Positions 57,042 to 64,000 of a DNA stretch of 64,000 nt are shown in pieces; position 1 is the stretch's first letter, and each line of letters begins with the position of its first letter. This stretch comes from CAXBCP01 sp963977005 (GTDB lineage: Bacteria > Pseudomonadota > Alphaproteobacteria > MPNO01 > UBA830), in assembly GCA_963977005.1 (NCBI GenBank), contig CAXBMQ010000019.1, forward strand, positions 28,060 to 92,059, written 5' to 3'. The notes beneath the pieces are model-generated. The model did not search any database. It was not told the origin of the DNA and saw only the letters and a program-made list of their open reading frames with translations. Made by a program: the position numbers and the translations under genes.

Positions 57042-58673
57042 ATGATGGGCCGGCTTCTGTCGCCGCTGACGCGACGCATCCTGACAGTCAATATTCTGCC
57101 GCTGGCGATTCTGGTCGCCGGTATCCTGTATCTCGACGAGTACCGCGAGGGCCTGGTTGTGGCCGAACTGGATGCGCTCGAAACCCAGGCCGAAATCTTT
57201 GCAGGCGCGCTGGGCGAAGGGGCTATTGGCACCCGGCCCGACGGCGCGCAGTTTATTCTGCCGAATGTGGCGCGGCCGATGCTGCGGCGGCTGTCCGCGC
57301 CGACCCGGACACGCGCACGCGTCTTCGATGCCGACGGGGCAGAGGTCGCCGACAGCCTGTTCCTGACAGGGCAGGGCGGGGCGGTACAGGTCGAAGCCCT
57401 GCCGCCGCCCGATGACAGCGATGTGCCGACCTCGGCGCTGAACGGCCTGTACGATCTTTTCGTCGCGCTCCTGCCCGCGGGCGAAAGACTGCCGCCGTTT
57501 CCCCGCACGGTGCCGTTGCGGGCCGCGGATCTACCGATCGCGGCGGCGGCGCTGAACGGCAATATCGGCACCGCCCGCTGGTCGCAGGAAGGAAGCGGAA
57601 TGCTGCTGGGCGCCACCGCACCCGTCCAGCGCTTCAAGCAGGTGCTCGGTGCCGTTCTGCTGACCGCCAATGCCGACGATATCGACGCCGCCGTCCGCGC
57701 GGTCCGGTTCGATATCCTCAAGGTGTTTGCCGTTGTGCTGGCACTGACGGTCCTGCTGTCGCTGTATCTTGCCGGCGCGATCGCGCGTCCGGTCCGGCGC
57801 CTGGCGGCGGCGGCGGATCGTGTCCGGCACGGTCACGGGCAGGCCGACGAGATTCCCGATTTTACCCGCCGGCGCGACGAAATAGGCGATCTGTCCGCGT
57901 CGCTGCGCGACATGACCGAGGCGTTGTGGCAGCGTATCGAGGCGAATGAGAGTTTTGCTGCCGATGTGGCCCATGAAATCAAGAATCCGCTGACCTCGCT
58001 GCGCAGCGCGGTCGAGACAGTCTCGCGGGTGCGCGATCCGGCAAAGCAGGCGGCTTTGATGGATATCATCCAGGATGACGTAAAACGCCTCGACCGGCTG
58101 ATCAGCGATATCTCCGATGCGTCCCGTCTCGACGCGGAACTTGCCCGGGGCGAGATGGAACCCGTCGATCTCGGACGCCTGCTGCCCGCCCTGGTCCAGG
58201 TGCATGAAACCGCCCTGGCCGCCGAAACGACCCGGGGAAGCCCCGATGACGCGGCGGGTGCCCGGAAGACGCGACTGATCTTCCGCGGCGGCAACGATAA
58301 CTGTGCCGTGCTGGGGATCGAAGGGCGGCTGGTGCAGGTGTTTCAGAATCTGATCAGCAATGCCCGGTCCTTCACGCCGCCGGGCGGCGAGATTTCGCTG
58401 TCGGTGCGGCGCGACCGCCGCGACGTCGTGGTCCATGTCGACGATCAGGGCCCCGGCATTCCCGTCGACAGCCTGGATTCGATCTTCGAACGGTTTTATT
58501 CCGAGCGCCCCGAGGGTGAGAGCTTCGGCCGACATTCCGGCCTCGGGCTCAGCATCTCGCGCCAGATTATCGAGGCGCATGGCGGCACGATACATGCCGA
58601 GAACATTCATGGCGCGAAGGGAAAACGGCTCGGTGCGCGTTTCGTGGTGCGGTTGCCGGCGGCGGGATCGTGA
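57042..58673 (+). CDS. chvG: Sensor histidine kinase ChvG (ExoS)
   Basis: Membrane sensor kinase, 543 aa. A first helix (ILTVNILPLAILVAGILYL) leads to a periplasmic ChvG-type sensor (YREGLVVAELDALETQAEIF), a second helix (VFAVVLALTVLLSLYLAG), HAMP, the H-box FAADVAHEIKNPLTSLRSAV with H311, and an HATPase with N-box NLISNARSFTPPGGE and G-box DDQGPGIPVDS and GLGLSISRQIIEAHGG. It follows chvI by 45 nt. In related bacteria the periplasmic inhibitor ExoR keeps it off; exoR is not seen here. Confidence 0.93.
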   Translation: MMGRLLSPLTRRILTVNILPLAILVAGILYLDEYREGLVVAELDALETQAEIFAGALGEGAIGTRPDGAQFILPNVARPMLRRLSAPTRTRARVFDADGAEVADSLFLTGQGGAVQVEALPPPDDSDVPTSALNGLYDLFVALLPAGERLPPFPRTVPLRAADLPIAAAALNGNIGTARWSQEGSGMLLGATAPVQRFKQVLGAVLLTANADDIDAAVRAVRFDILKVFAVVLALTVLLSLYLAGAIARPVRRLAAAADRVRHGHGQADEIPDFTRRRDEIGDLSASLRDMTEALWQRIEANESFAADVAHEIKNPLTSLRSAVETVSRVRDPAKQAALMDIIQDDVKRLDRLISDISDASRLDAELARGEMEPVDLGRLLPALVQVHETALAAETTRGSPDDAAGARKTRLIFRGGNDNCAVLGIEGRLVQVFQNLISNARSFTPPGGEISLSVRRDRRDVVVHVDDQGPGIPVDSLDSIFERFYSERPEGESFGRHSGLGLSISRQIIEAHGGTIHAENIHGAKGKRLGARFVVRLPAAGS

Positions 58674-59149
58674 TGACGGCGGAGACGATTCACGCCACCT
58701 GCGTCGCCTTCGACGATGCCGGCATCCTGCTGCGCGGCGCGTCGGGTGCCGGCAAGTCCGATCTGGCGCTCCGACTGATTGAAGCCGGCGCCGTCCTTGT
58801 CGCCGACGACCGGGTGCGGCTTACACCGCGGGCGGGTGTGGTAACCGCTTCGCCGCCCGATGAACTTGCGGGGCTGCTCGAACTGCGCGGGCTGGGACTG
58901 GTGCGGTTGCCAATCCTGACGGAGGCACCGATTTGCCTGGTCGCCGACCTTGTCTCCTCCGGCGCACCCGGGAGATTGCCGGAACCGCAATGGTGCACGC
59001 TTTCTGGCGCACGGATTCGCCGGGTTGACATCGCTCCCTTGGAACAGACAGCGGTTGCGAAATTGCGCATCGCCGCTTATGACGCGTCAGGACGAACCGA
59101 CCCCGTCACCGGGGCCCGTCGCCATGACAGGGATGCACCGCTCGAATGA
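58673..59149 (+). CDS. hprK: HPr kinase/phosphorylase, short alphaproteobacterial form
   Basis: Phosphorylates the regulatory serine of HPr, 158 aa. Only the C-terminal catalytic domain is present, as usual in alphaproteobacteria. Walker A LLRGASGAGKSDLALRLIEA, the catalytic VADDRVRL and the signature-like region ELRGLGLVRLPI are kept. The ATG at 58673 shares a base with the chvG stop; a GTG at 58670 is possible but too close to the GGGA ribosome-binding site. Stop overlaps rapZ (ATGA). Confidence 0.92.
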   Translation: MTAETIHATCVAFDDAGILLRGASGAGKSDLALRLIEAGAVLVADDRVRLTPRAGVVTASPPDELAGLLELRGLGLVRLPILTEAPICLVADLVSSGAPGRLPEPQWCTLSGARIRRVDIAPLEQTAVAKLRIAAYDASGRTDPVTGARRHDRDAPLE

Positions 59150-60063
59150 CAGAGCTACCGGGTAGCGAGCAAGCGACGACACCGCAGGCCGATGCGGCGA
59201 TACCGGTGGTGATCGTTACCGGGATGTCCGGTGCCGGCAGATCGACCGCGCTGAAGGCGCTGGAGGATCTCGGCTACGAGGCGGTGGACAATCTGCCCCT
59301 GTCGCTGCTGTCCAGTCTTCTGACACCCGGTACCGGGGGTGGCAGGCCTCTTGCCATCGGCGTCGATGCGCGGACCCGCGATTTCGGGGCGGCGCCGTTT
59401 CTCGAAGAGCTCGACGGCCTGATCCGGATGGACGCTTTCCGGGTCCGCCTGCTTTTTCTCGACTGCGATTCCGAGGTGCTGCAACGCCGTTTTTCGGAAA
59501 CCCGGCGGCGTCACCCGGTCACGCCAGACCGGCGCGTGACCGATGGAATTGCCCATGAACGGGTTCTTCTGGCGCCGCTTCGCGACCGCGCGGATGAGGT
59601 GATCGACACGACCGACATGGCCATCGGCGAATTGAAGCGGTTGCTGGATTCGAACTACGCGCTCGAACGCGCCCCCGGGCTGGCAGTGTTCGTGACGTCC
59701 TTCGCCTATCGTCACGGGCTGCCGCACGAAGCCGACCTGGTCTTCGATGTGCGTTTCCTGCGCAACCCGCATTATGTCGACGACCTGCGTCCGCAGAGCG
59801 GGCTCGACGAACCCGTCGGCGAATTTATCGCGCAGGACCCGGATTTCGAAGACTACTTCCGGCACCTGACGGAACTGCTTGAACCGCTGCTGCCGCGTTT
59901 CGATGCCGAGGGCAAAAGCTATCTGACGATTGCCGTGGGATGTACCGGGGGCAAACACCGTTCGGTCTATACCGCGGAACGGCTGGGCGCGTGGCTCCAG
60001 GAAAAGGGAGAGCGGGTCAGTATCAATCACCGGGATCTTAAACAGGAAGGATCGGGAAAATGA
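59146..60063 (+). CDS. rapZ: RapZ-family P-loop protein
   Basis: A 305-aa nucleotide-binding protein. Walker A VTGMSGAGRSTALKALEDLG, followed by EAVDNLPLSLL; then LFLDCDSEVLQRRFSETRRR, FDVRFLRNPHYVDDLRPQSG and the C-terminal AVGCTGGKHRSVYTAERLGA, which in E. coli binds RNA or GlcN6P. In enterobacteria RapZ controls glmS through RNase E; the alphaproteobacterial role is less clear. It is coupled to hprK and the PTS gene by 4-nt overlaps. Confidence 0.94.
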   Translation: MTELPGSEQATTPQADAAIPVVIVTGMSGAGRSTALKALEDLGYEAVDNLPLSLLSSLLTPGTGGGRPLAIGVDARTRDFGAAPFLEELDGLIRMDAFRVRLLFLDCDSEVLQRRFSETRRRHPVTPDRRVTDGIAHERVLLAPLRDRADEVIDTTDMAIGELKRLLDSNYALERAPGLAVFVTSFAYRHGLPHEADLVFDVRFLRNPHYVDDLRPQSGLDEPVGEFIAQDPDFEDYFRHLTELLEPLLPRFDAEGKSYLTIAVGCTGGKHRSVYTAERLGAWLQEKGERVSINHRDLKQEGSGK

Positions 60064-60467
60064 TCGGACTGGTAATCGTCACCCACGGCCGGCTTGCCGA
60101 TGAATTCGTCGCGGCGATGGAACATGTCGTCGGCCCGCAGAAGCTGGTCGAAACCGTGTGCATCGGCCCCGAAGACAATATGGAAACCCGCCGTCAGGAC
60201 ATCATCAAGGCCGTTGCTGCGGCGGAGATGGGCGACGGGGTTATCGTCCTGACCGACATGTTCGGCGGGACGCCGTCCAACCTCGCGATATCGATTCTGG
60301 AAGAAGCCAACATCGAGGTGATCGCCGGCGTCAACCTGCCGCTGCTGGTCAAGCTTGCCGGCGTGCGTAAATCCGCCGACATGACCACGGCCGTCTCCGA
60401 GGCGTGCGATGCCGGGCGCAAGTACATAAAGCTCGCGTCGAACGTGCTCGACGTGCCTGCCGGCTGA
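60060..60467 (+). CDS. PTS EIIA component, mannose/fructose type
   Basis: Phospho-carrier of the regulatory PTS, 135 aa. The phosphorylatable His9 is in MIGLVIVTHGRLADEF; LTDMFGGTPSNLA and the fold match EIIA-Man. No EIIB, EIIC or EIID genes follow, as expected for an alphaproteobacterial regulatory (not transport) PTS. Overlaps rapZ as ATGA. Confidence 0.92.
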   Translation: MIGLVIVTHGRLADEFVAAMEHVVGPQKLVETVCIGPEDNMETRRQDIIKAVAAAEMGDGVIVLTDMFGGTPSNLAISILEEANIEVIAGVNLPLLVKLAGVRKSADMTTAVSEACDAGRKYIKLASNVLDVPAG

Positions 60468-60514
60468 GCCGTTCCTCCGGAAGGCCGCGCAGGCGCTTCG
60501 CACAGGAATCCCAA

Positions 60515-60787
60515 ATGGCCCGGCAAACACTGAAAATTATCAACGAACGTGGCCTGCATGCGCGCGCGGCAGCCAAATTTACGGCGCTTGCCGAAGAGTT
60601 CCGCGCCACGATCACGGTGTCGAACGGTCGGGACTCCGTCGGCGGCCGGTCGATCATGGGCCTGCTGCTGCTCGGCGCCGCACGGGGAACCGAGATCACG
60701 GTCACGTCGGAGGGCGCGGACGAAGACGCGGCGCTCGCGGCGATCGCCGCGCTGGTTGCCGACGGGTTCGGCGAAATCCCCGACTAA
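60515..60787 (+). CDS. ptsH: HPr-family phosphocarrier protein
   Basis: A 90-aa phosphocarrier. Both control sites are present: His15 (NERGLHARAAAKF), phosphorylated by enzyme I, and Ser46 (GGRSIMGLLLL), the target of HprK. The ATG at 60515 has AGGA 8 nt upstream. Enzyme I is not in the window. The stop overlaps the stop of the convergent VOC gene by 3-4 nt. Confidence 0.94.
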   Translation: MARQTLKIINERGLHARAAAKFTALAEEFRATITVSNGRDSVGGRSIMGLLLLGAARGTEITVTSEGADEDAALAAIAALVADGFGEIPD

Positions 60788-61434
60788 AGCCGACCCTCCC
60801 GCGCCAGTCGGCGCACCTGCTCGCGGTCCAGCAGCACGCTGTCGGGTTCCCCGGCTTCATGAAGTGCCAGCATCTTGTCGGGATCGAAATTTCCCTCCGA
60901 CATTTCGCCGAACGCCTCGGTGAACTGGTAGAAGCGCTTGTAATCCTGCGTTTCCTGCGCCGGAAAATTATCGAGCATCGTTTCGACTTCGTTGCCGTCC
61001 GGATCCCGGTAATAGAAAGACGTCGAATTCCCGTGATTGACCGTCCAGTGCGGTGCCGGGTGTCCCGCCGCTTTCAGCGTTTTGTATATGAACAGCAACT
61101 CGGCGAGGCTGTTATAGGCAAAGGCGAGATGCGACAGTCCGACGGGGTGTTCGGGCTTCGTGCCCCAGCCCGGCCGCTTGATGATGACCACCCGGTGATC
61201 GTGGTCGTCATAGGTGATGAATGTCAGCTTGGCCTTCTTTTCGTGGACGTTGGTGACCTCGCCGTTGAAGATCATCTGGTAGAAGTCGACCATCGCATCG
61301 TAATTTTCGTCCGAAAAAATATGGACGTGATGCAATTCGCGCGGTGACGGCATTTTCGTCACCGTTCCCGGCGCGTCCATCCGATGGGGTGCGACGGGTT
61401 TCAACTCATATGTGTCGGTCGTTCTGGTCGCCAT
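60784..61434 (-). CDS. VOC-family protein, extradiol-dioxygenase/glyoxalase-like
   Basis: A 216-aa metalloenzyme-fold protein. It has RELHHVHIFSDENYDAMVDF (first metal His and helix), HPVGLSHLAFAYNSLAELLF and SFYYRDPDGNEVETMLDNF, whose final Glu is the usual third ligand. The C-terminal extension (FDPDKMLALHEAGEPDSVLL) recalls ring-cleavage dioxygenase-type VOC proteins. The ATG at 61434 (MATRTTDTYELK) is the start; a very long upstream open frame is antisense to ahcY and not real. Confidence 0.85.
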   Translation of the reverse strand: MATRTTDTYELKPVAPHRMDAPGTVTKMPSPRELHHVHIFSDENYDAMVDFYQMIFNGEVTNVHEKKAKLTFITYDDHDHRVVIIKRPGWGTKPEHPVGLSHLAFAYNSLAELLFIYKTLKAAGHPAPHWTVNHGNSTSFYYRDPDGNEVETMLDNFPAQETQDYKRFYQFTEAFGEMSEGNFDPDKMLALHEAGEPDSVLLDREQVRRLAREGRL

Positions 61435-61647
61435 GACACGATTCCTTAACCATATTGCTGTATCCGGCATTGTGGCATGTCCGGTGCGGAAACGTCCATC
61501 TTCTCCGCGCAAGGATGCGCTTGATTTGTTAACCAACCGACTGCTATACCCCACGCATATCCTACTGGTCCTGTTTTTGAAATAAGTGGGACGAATGGTG
61601 GGACAACCACCCAGAATTTTTGTTTTATCCGAGACTGGAGCGAATTC

Positions 61648-62943
61648 ATGAGCGCCGAAAACGATTATAAAGTTGCCGATATGTCCCTGGCCGATTGGGG
61701 CCGCAAGGAAATCGCCATTGCCGAGACCGAAATGCCGGGTCTGATGGCGCTGCGCGAGGAATTCGGCGACGCGCAGCCGCTCAAGGATGCGCGCATCGTC
61801 GGTTGCCTGCACATGACCATCCAGACCGCCGTTCTGATCGAAACCCTGACCGCGCTGGGCGCGACGGTGCGCTGGAGCTCGTGCAATATTTTCTCGACCC
61901 AGGACCAGGCCGCCGCCGCGGTTGCCGCCGCAGGCGTGCCGGTTTTTGCCTGGAAGGGCGAAACCGACGAGGAATTCTGGTGGTGTATCGAACAGACGAT
62001 TAAAGGCCCCGACGGCTGGACGCCCAACCTGATCCTCGATGACGGCGGCGACCTGACCCAGATCATGCATGAAAAATATCCGGAAATGCTGAAGGACGTG
62101 AAAGGCCTTTCTGAAGAAACGACCACCGGCGTGCATCGTCTCTATGACATGCAGAAAAAGGGCGAGTTGCTCGTCCCGGCGATCAACGTCAACGATTCGG
62201 TCACGAAGTCCAAGTTCGACAATCTCTATGGCTGCCGCGAAAGCCTGGTCGACGGCATCAAGCGGGCGACCGACGTGATGGTCGCGGGCAAGATCGGCGT
62301 CGTCGCCGGTTACGGCGATGTCGGCAAGGGCTCGGCGGCGAGCCTGCGCAACCAGGGTGCGCGTGTCCTGGTCACCGAAATCGACCCGATCTGCGCGCTG
62401 CAGGCGGCGATGGAAGGCTACGAGGTCGTGACCATGGAAGAGGCCGCCTCGATCGGCGACATCTTCGTGACCACGACGGGCAATATCGACGTGATCACGC
62501 TGGACCACATGCGCGACATGAAAGATCGCGCCATCGTCTGCAATATTGGCCACTTCGACAGCGAAATTCAGATCGGAGCGCTGCGCAATTACAAGTGGGA
62601 CAACATCAAGCCGCAGGTCGACGAGGTCGAATTCCCCGACGGCAAGAAGCTGATCGTGCTGGCCGAGGGCCGGCTGGTCAATCTCGGCTGCGCGACCGGC
62701 CACCCGAGCTTCGTGATGAGCGCATCGTTCACCAACCAGGTGATGGCGCAGCTCGAACTCTGGGAAAACAGCGCAAACTACAAGAACGAAGTCTATGTGC
62801 TGCCGAAGCATCTCGATGAAAAGGTTGCAGCCCTTCATCTTGCGAGACTCGGCGTAAACCTGACCAAGCTGACAAACGAGCAGGCCGATTATCTCGGGCT
62901 CGATTCCGCCGGACCTTACAAGCCGGATCATTACAGGTATTAA
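61648..62943 (+). CDS. ahcY: Adenosylhomocysteinase
   Basis: Hydrolyses S-adenosylhomocysteine to adenosine and homocysteine in the methyl cycle, 431 aa. It has LHMTIQTAVLIETLTALGA, VRWSSCNIFSTQDQAAAAVA, NAD-binding GKIGVVAGYGDVGKGSAASL, and C-terminal KPDHYRY. The ATG at 61648 has CTGGAG 8 nt upstream. The 213-nt leader shows no SAH riboswitch that I can recognise. Placement after the PTS genes is conserved in alphaproteobacteria. Confidence 0.97.
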   Translation: MSAENDYKVADMSLADWGRKEIAIAETEMPGLMALREEFGDAQPLKDARIVGCLHMTIQTAVLIETLTALGATVRWSSCNIFSTQDQAAAAVAAAGVPVFAWKGETDEEFWWCIEQTIKGPDGWTPNLILDDGGDLTQIMHEKYPEMLKDVKGLSEETTTGVHRLYDMQKKGELLVPAINVNDSVTKSKFDNLYGCRESLVDGIKRATDVMVAGKIGVVAGYGDVGKGSAASLRNQGARVLVTEIDPICALQAAMEGYEVVTMEEAASIGDIFVTTTGNIDVITLDHMRDMKDRAIVCNIGHFDSEIQIGALRNYKWDNIKPQVDEVEFPDGKKLIVLAEGRLVNLGCATGHPSFVMSASFTNQVMAQLELWENSANYKNEVYVLPKHLDEKVAALHLARLGVNLTKLTNEQADYLGLDSAGPYKPDHYRY

Positions 62944-62955
62944 TGGCGCGTTAAC
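62940..62955 (+). promoter_or_regulatory. CtrA-type box upstream of the PAS histidine kinase
   Basis: TTAA-TGGCGCG-TTAAC matches the CtrA consensus TTAA-N7-TTAAC exactly. It overlaps the ahcY stop codon and lies about 125 nt before the kinase start. Confidence 0.6.
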
Positions 62956-63079
62956 CATTCGGGGCCATCTATAAAGACCTCGATAACGCACATGCTGTAG
63001 CGGGCGCCGTTGCGACGATTTCCGGGAACCGAAACCCGGATCGTCGCGGTGGGTCCCGGGGAAACAGGTTCGCAGAAAC

Positions 63080-64000
63080 ATGCGTCCGACGCCCATACCG
63101 TCCTGCTTTAGCCCGGTTTTCGGGCTGGGCGCAGCCGTCTCGGCATTTCTGTCGACGACGGTCCGCGCCGCCGACGGGGCCGCGTCGGGCGGGCCCGCGT
63201 TCGACGGTGCAACGATCGTCGCGGCGCTCTGTTTCTTTCTCGCCCCGTTCCTGATATTTGCGACCGTGTATTTCCGGCGCAGGTTTCGCGAAGCCGATGC
63301 GCGCGCGGCCGAACTCGAAGCCCGCCTTGAACGCGAACAGGCGCTGCTCGAAAGCGCACCCCAGGCGATCGTCTGTTGGGACCTCGTCACCGGGGAGCAA
63401 AAAATATCCGAAGCCGCCGCCCGCATGATCGGCTGCGATCAGGCCGATGCCCTGAACGGAGAGCGTATTGCGGAAATCGTCTCGCCCCGGCAGCGGGCCG
63501 AGATCCGGACGGCGATAGATGCCCTCGTCGCGTCAGGGAAACCGTTCGACGAGCTTGTCCCGGGGCTGTCTGAAAAGCGTTACGCCCTGCGCGGTCGCGC
63601 GATCGGCGGTGAAGACGGCGGGTACCTCGCGGTCCTCTGGTTGCGCGATGACAGTGCTGCGGCTGCCGAGACCGCGGCAGCACAGCGCATGGGAGAAGGG
63701 TACCGAAAACTGCTCGACTCGTTTCCGTTCCCGGTTTGGCGGCGCTTGCGGACGCTGGACCTGGATTATGTAAATCCCGCGTATCGCGATGCGGTCGAAG
63801 CCGCGTCGGACGCCGACGCCGAAGTCCTTCCCGAACTGGCCGCCAGCGCCGTCGCGCAGAACGGCCGCGCCCTTGCCACACAGGCGGCGGAGACACGCGA
63901 TCGCCAGACGGAGACCCACCGGATTGTCGCCGCGGGCGACCGCCGGCTGATGGAACTCACCGAAGCGCCCATCGGCGCCGACGGCGCCATCGGCGGGTTC
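63080..64000 (+). CDS. PAS-domain sensor histidine kinase, DivL-like (partial, 3' end outside window)
   Basis: Open from ATG 63080 to the window edge, 307 codons without stop. N-terminal signal or first helix (about 1-30), a second helix ATIVAALCFFLAPFLIFATVYF, a coiled segment EADARAAELEARLEREQALL, then a PAS-like domain (APQAIVCWDLVTGEQKISEA onward) and the beginning of a second (LLDSFPFPVWRRLRTLDLDY). Kinase core would lie beyond the edge. The place after ahcY and the domain plan match the alphaproteobacterial PAS kinase group that includes DivL, which acts in the CtrA cell-cycle network. The CtrA box just upstream supports this; the catalytic residue cannot be checked. Confidence 0.78.
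   Translation, partial: MRPTPIPSCFSPVFGLGAAVSAFLSTTVRAADGAASGGPAFDGATIVAALCFFLAPFLIFATVYFRRRFREADARAAELEARLEREQALLESAPQAIVCWDLVTGEQKISEAAARMIGCDQADALNGERIAEIVSPRQRAEIRTAIDALVASGKPFDELVPGLSEKRYALRGRAIGGEDGGYLAVLWLRDDSAAAAETAAAQRMGEGYRKLLDSFPFPVWRRLRTLDLDYVNPAYRDAVEAASDADAEVLPELAASAVAQNGRALATQAAETRDRQTETHRIVAAGDRRLMELTEAPIGADGAIGGF

Noticed and set aside
61435..61647. SAH riboswitch in the ahcY leader
   Set aside because: I looked for the conserved SAH-aptamer core and did not find it. A covariance search would settle this.
61435..63426. N-terminal extension of the VOC gene to 880 codons
   Set aside because: The added part is antisense to ahcY and to the kinase start. The VOC protein is complete from the ATG at 61434.
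1..64000. tRNA genes, CRISPR arrays, prophage or intact insertion sequences
   Set aside because: No T-arm/anticodon patterns, no regularly spaced repeats, and no transposase, integrase or phage structural gene could be recognised by reading both strands.

Overview
The window is GC-rich, densely coded chromosomal DNA from an alphaproteobacterium, most like the Rhodospirillales and relatives. The evidence is synteny: chvI-chvG-hprK-rapZ-EIIA-HPr-ahcY followed by a PAS-domain histidine kinase, a small SRP RNA just upstream of dnaX-ybaB-recR, a nearly contiguous ccmABCDEFGHI cytochrome c maturation operon next to acnA, a PAS_5-family protein, and a TTAA-N7-TTAAC CtrA-type box. No tRNA, rRNA, CRISPR array, prophage or intact insertion sequence was seen.

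Layout. 1-7060 (minus): end of a Yej-type oligopeptide ABC transporter (two tandem solute-binding proteins, YejB, YejE), HisN and a PAS_5 protein. 7184-11834: membrane-anchored di-heme cytochrome c, kdsB, pheA, a secreted protein with a PEP-CTERM-like tail, and nudC. 11904-15472 (minus): an oxygenase operon (LLM flavoenzyme, Rieske dioxygenase beta and alpha subunits, GntR regulator). 15717-18936: SRP RNA, dnaX, ybaB, recR. 19051-29358: accessory catabolic and sensory region with an FAD hydroxylase and divergent MarR regulator, a soluble zinc-binding chemoreceptor, a decayed second copy of the MarR gene, palindromic repeats, DUF3500, a second LLM enzyme, a second Rieske oxygenase, a Gfo/Idh/MocA dehydrogenase and another MarR regulator. 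29457-37641 (minus): ccm operon with a lipocalin-like gene between ccmB and ccmC. 37713-38143: intergenic region with a strong candidate small RNA. 38144-46037: acnA, DUF1223 protein, acyl-CoA-dehydrogenase-like hydroxylase, tandem DMT transporters and an MDR oxidoreductase. 46197-49226: polA, with an apparent internal duplication. 49254-52943: ferric iron uptake (fbpAB) opposite a PadR-like regulator, with Fur-like boxes between. 53018-64000: pckA, HugZ-like protein, rhodanese, then the ChvGI / HprK-RapZ-PTS / AhcY block and the start of a PAS histidine kinase.

How the genes fit together. The ccm operon matures c-type cytochromes such as the di-heme protein at 7184. The chvIG-hprK-rapZ-EIIA-HPr block joins envelope sensing to a regulatory PTS, and its usual neighbour pckA lies about 1.6 kb away. 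The oxygenase clusters look like aromatic or xenobiotic catabolism under local GntR and MarR control, each next to a clear palindromic operator candidate.

The observations most worth checking are a gapless 74-residue duplication of a polymerase thumb segment inside the 5' nuclease part of PolA, an 18-bp hairpin against the polA start codon, a three-hairpin C-rich candidate sRNA upstream of ccmA, and the decayed MarR duplicate.
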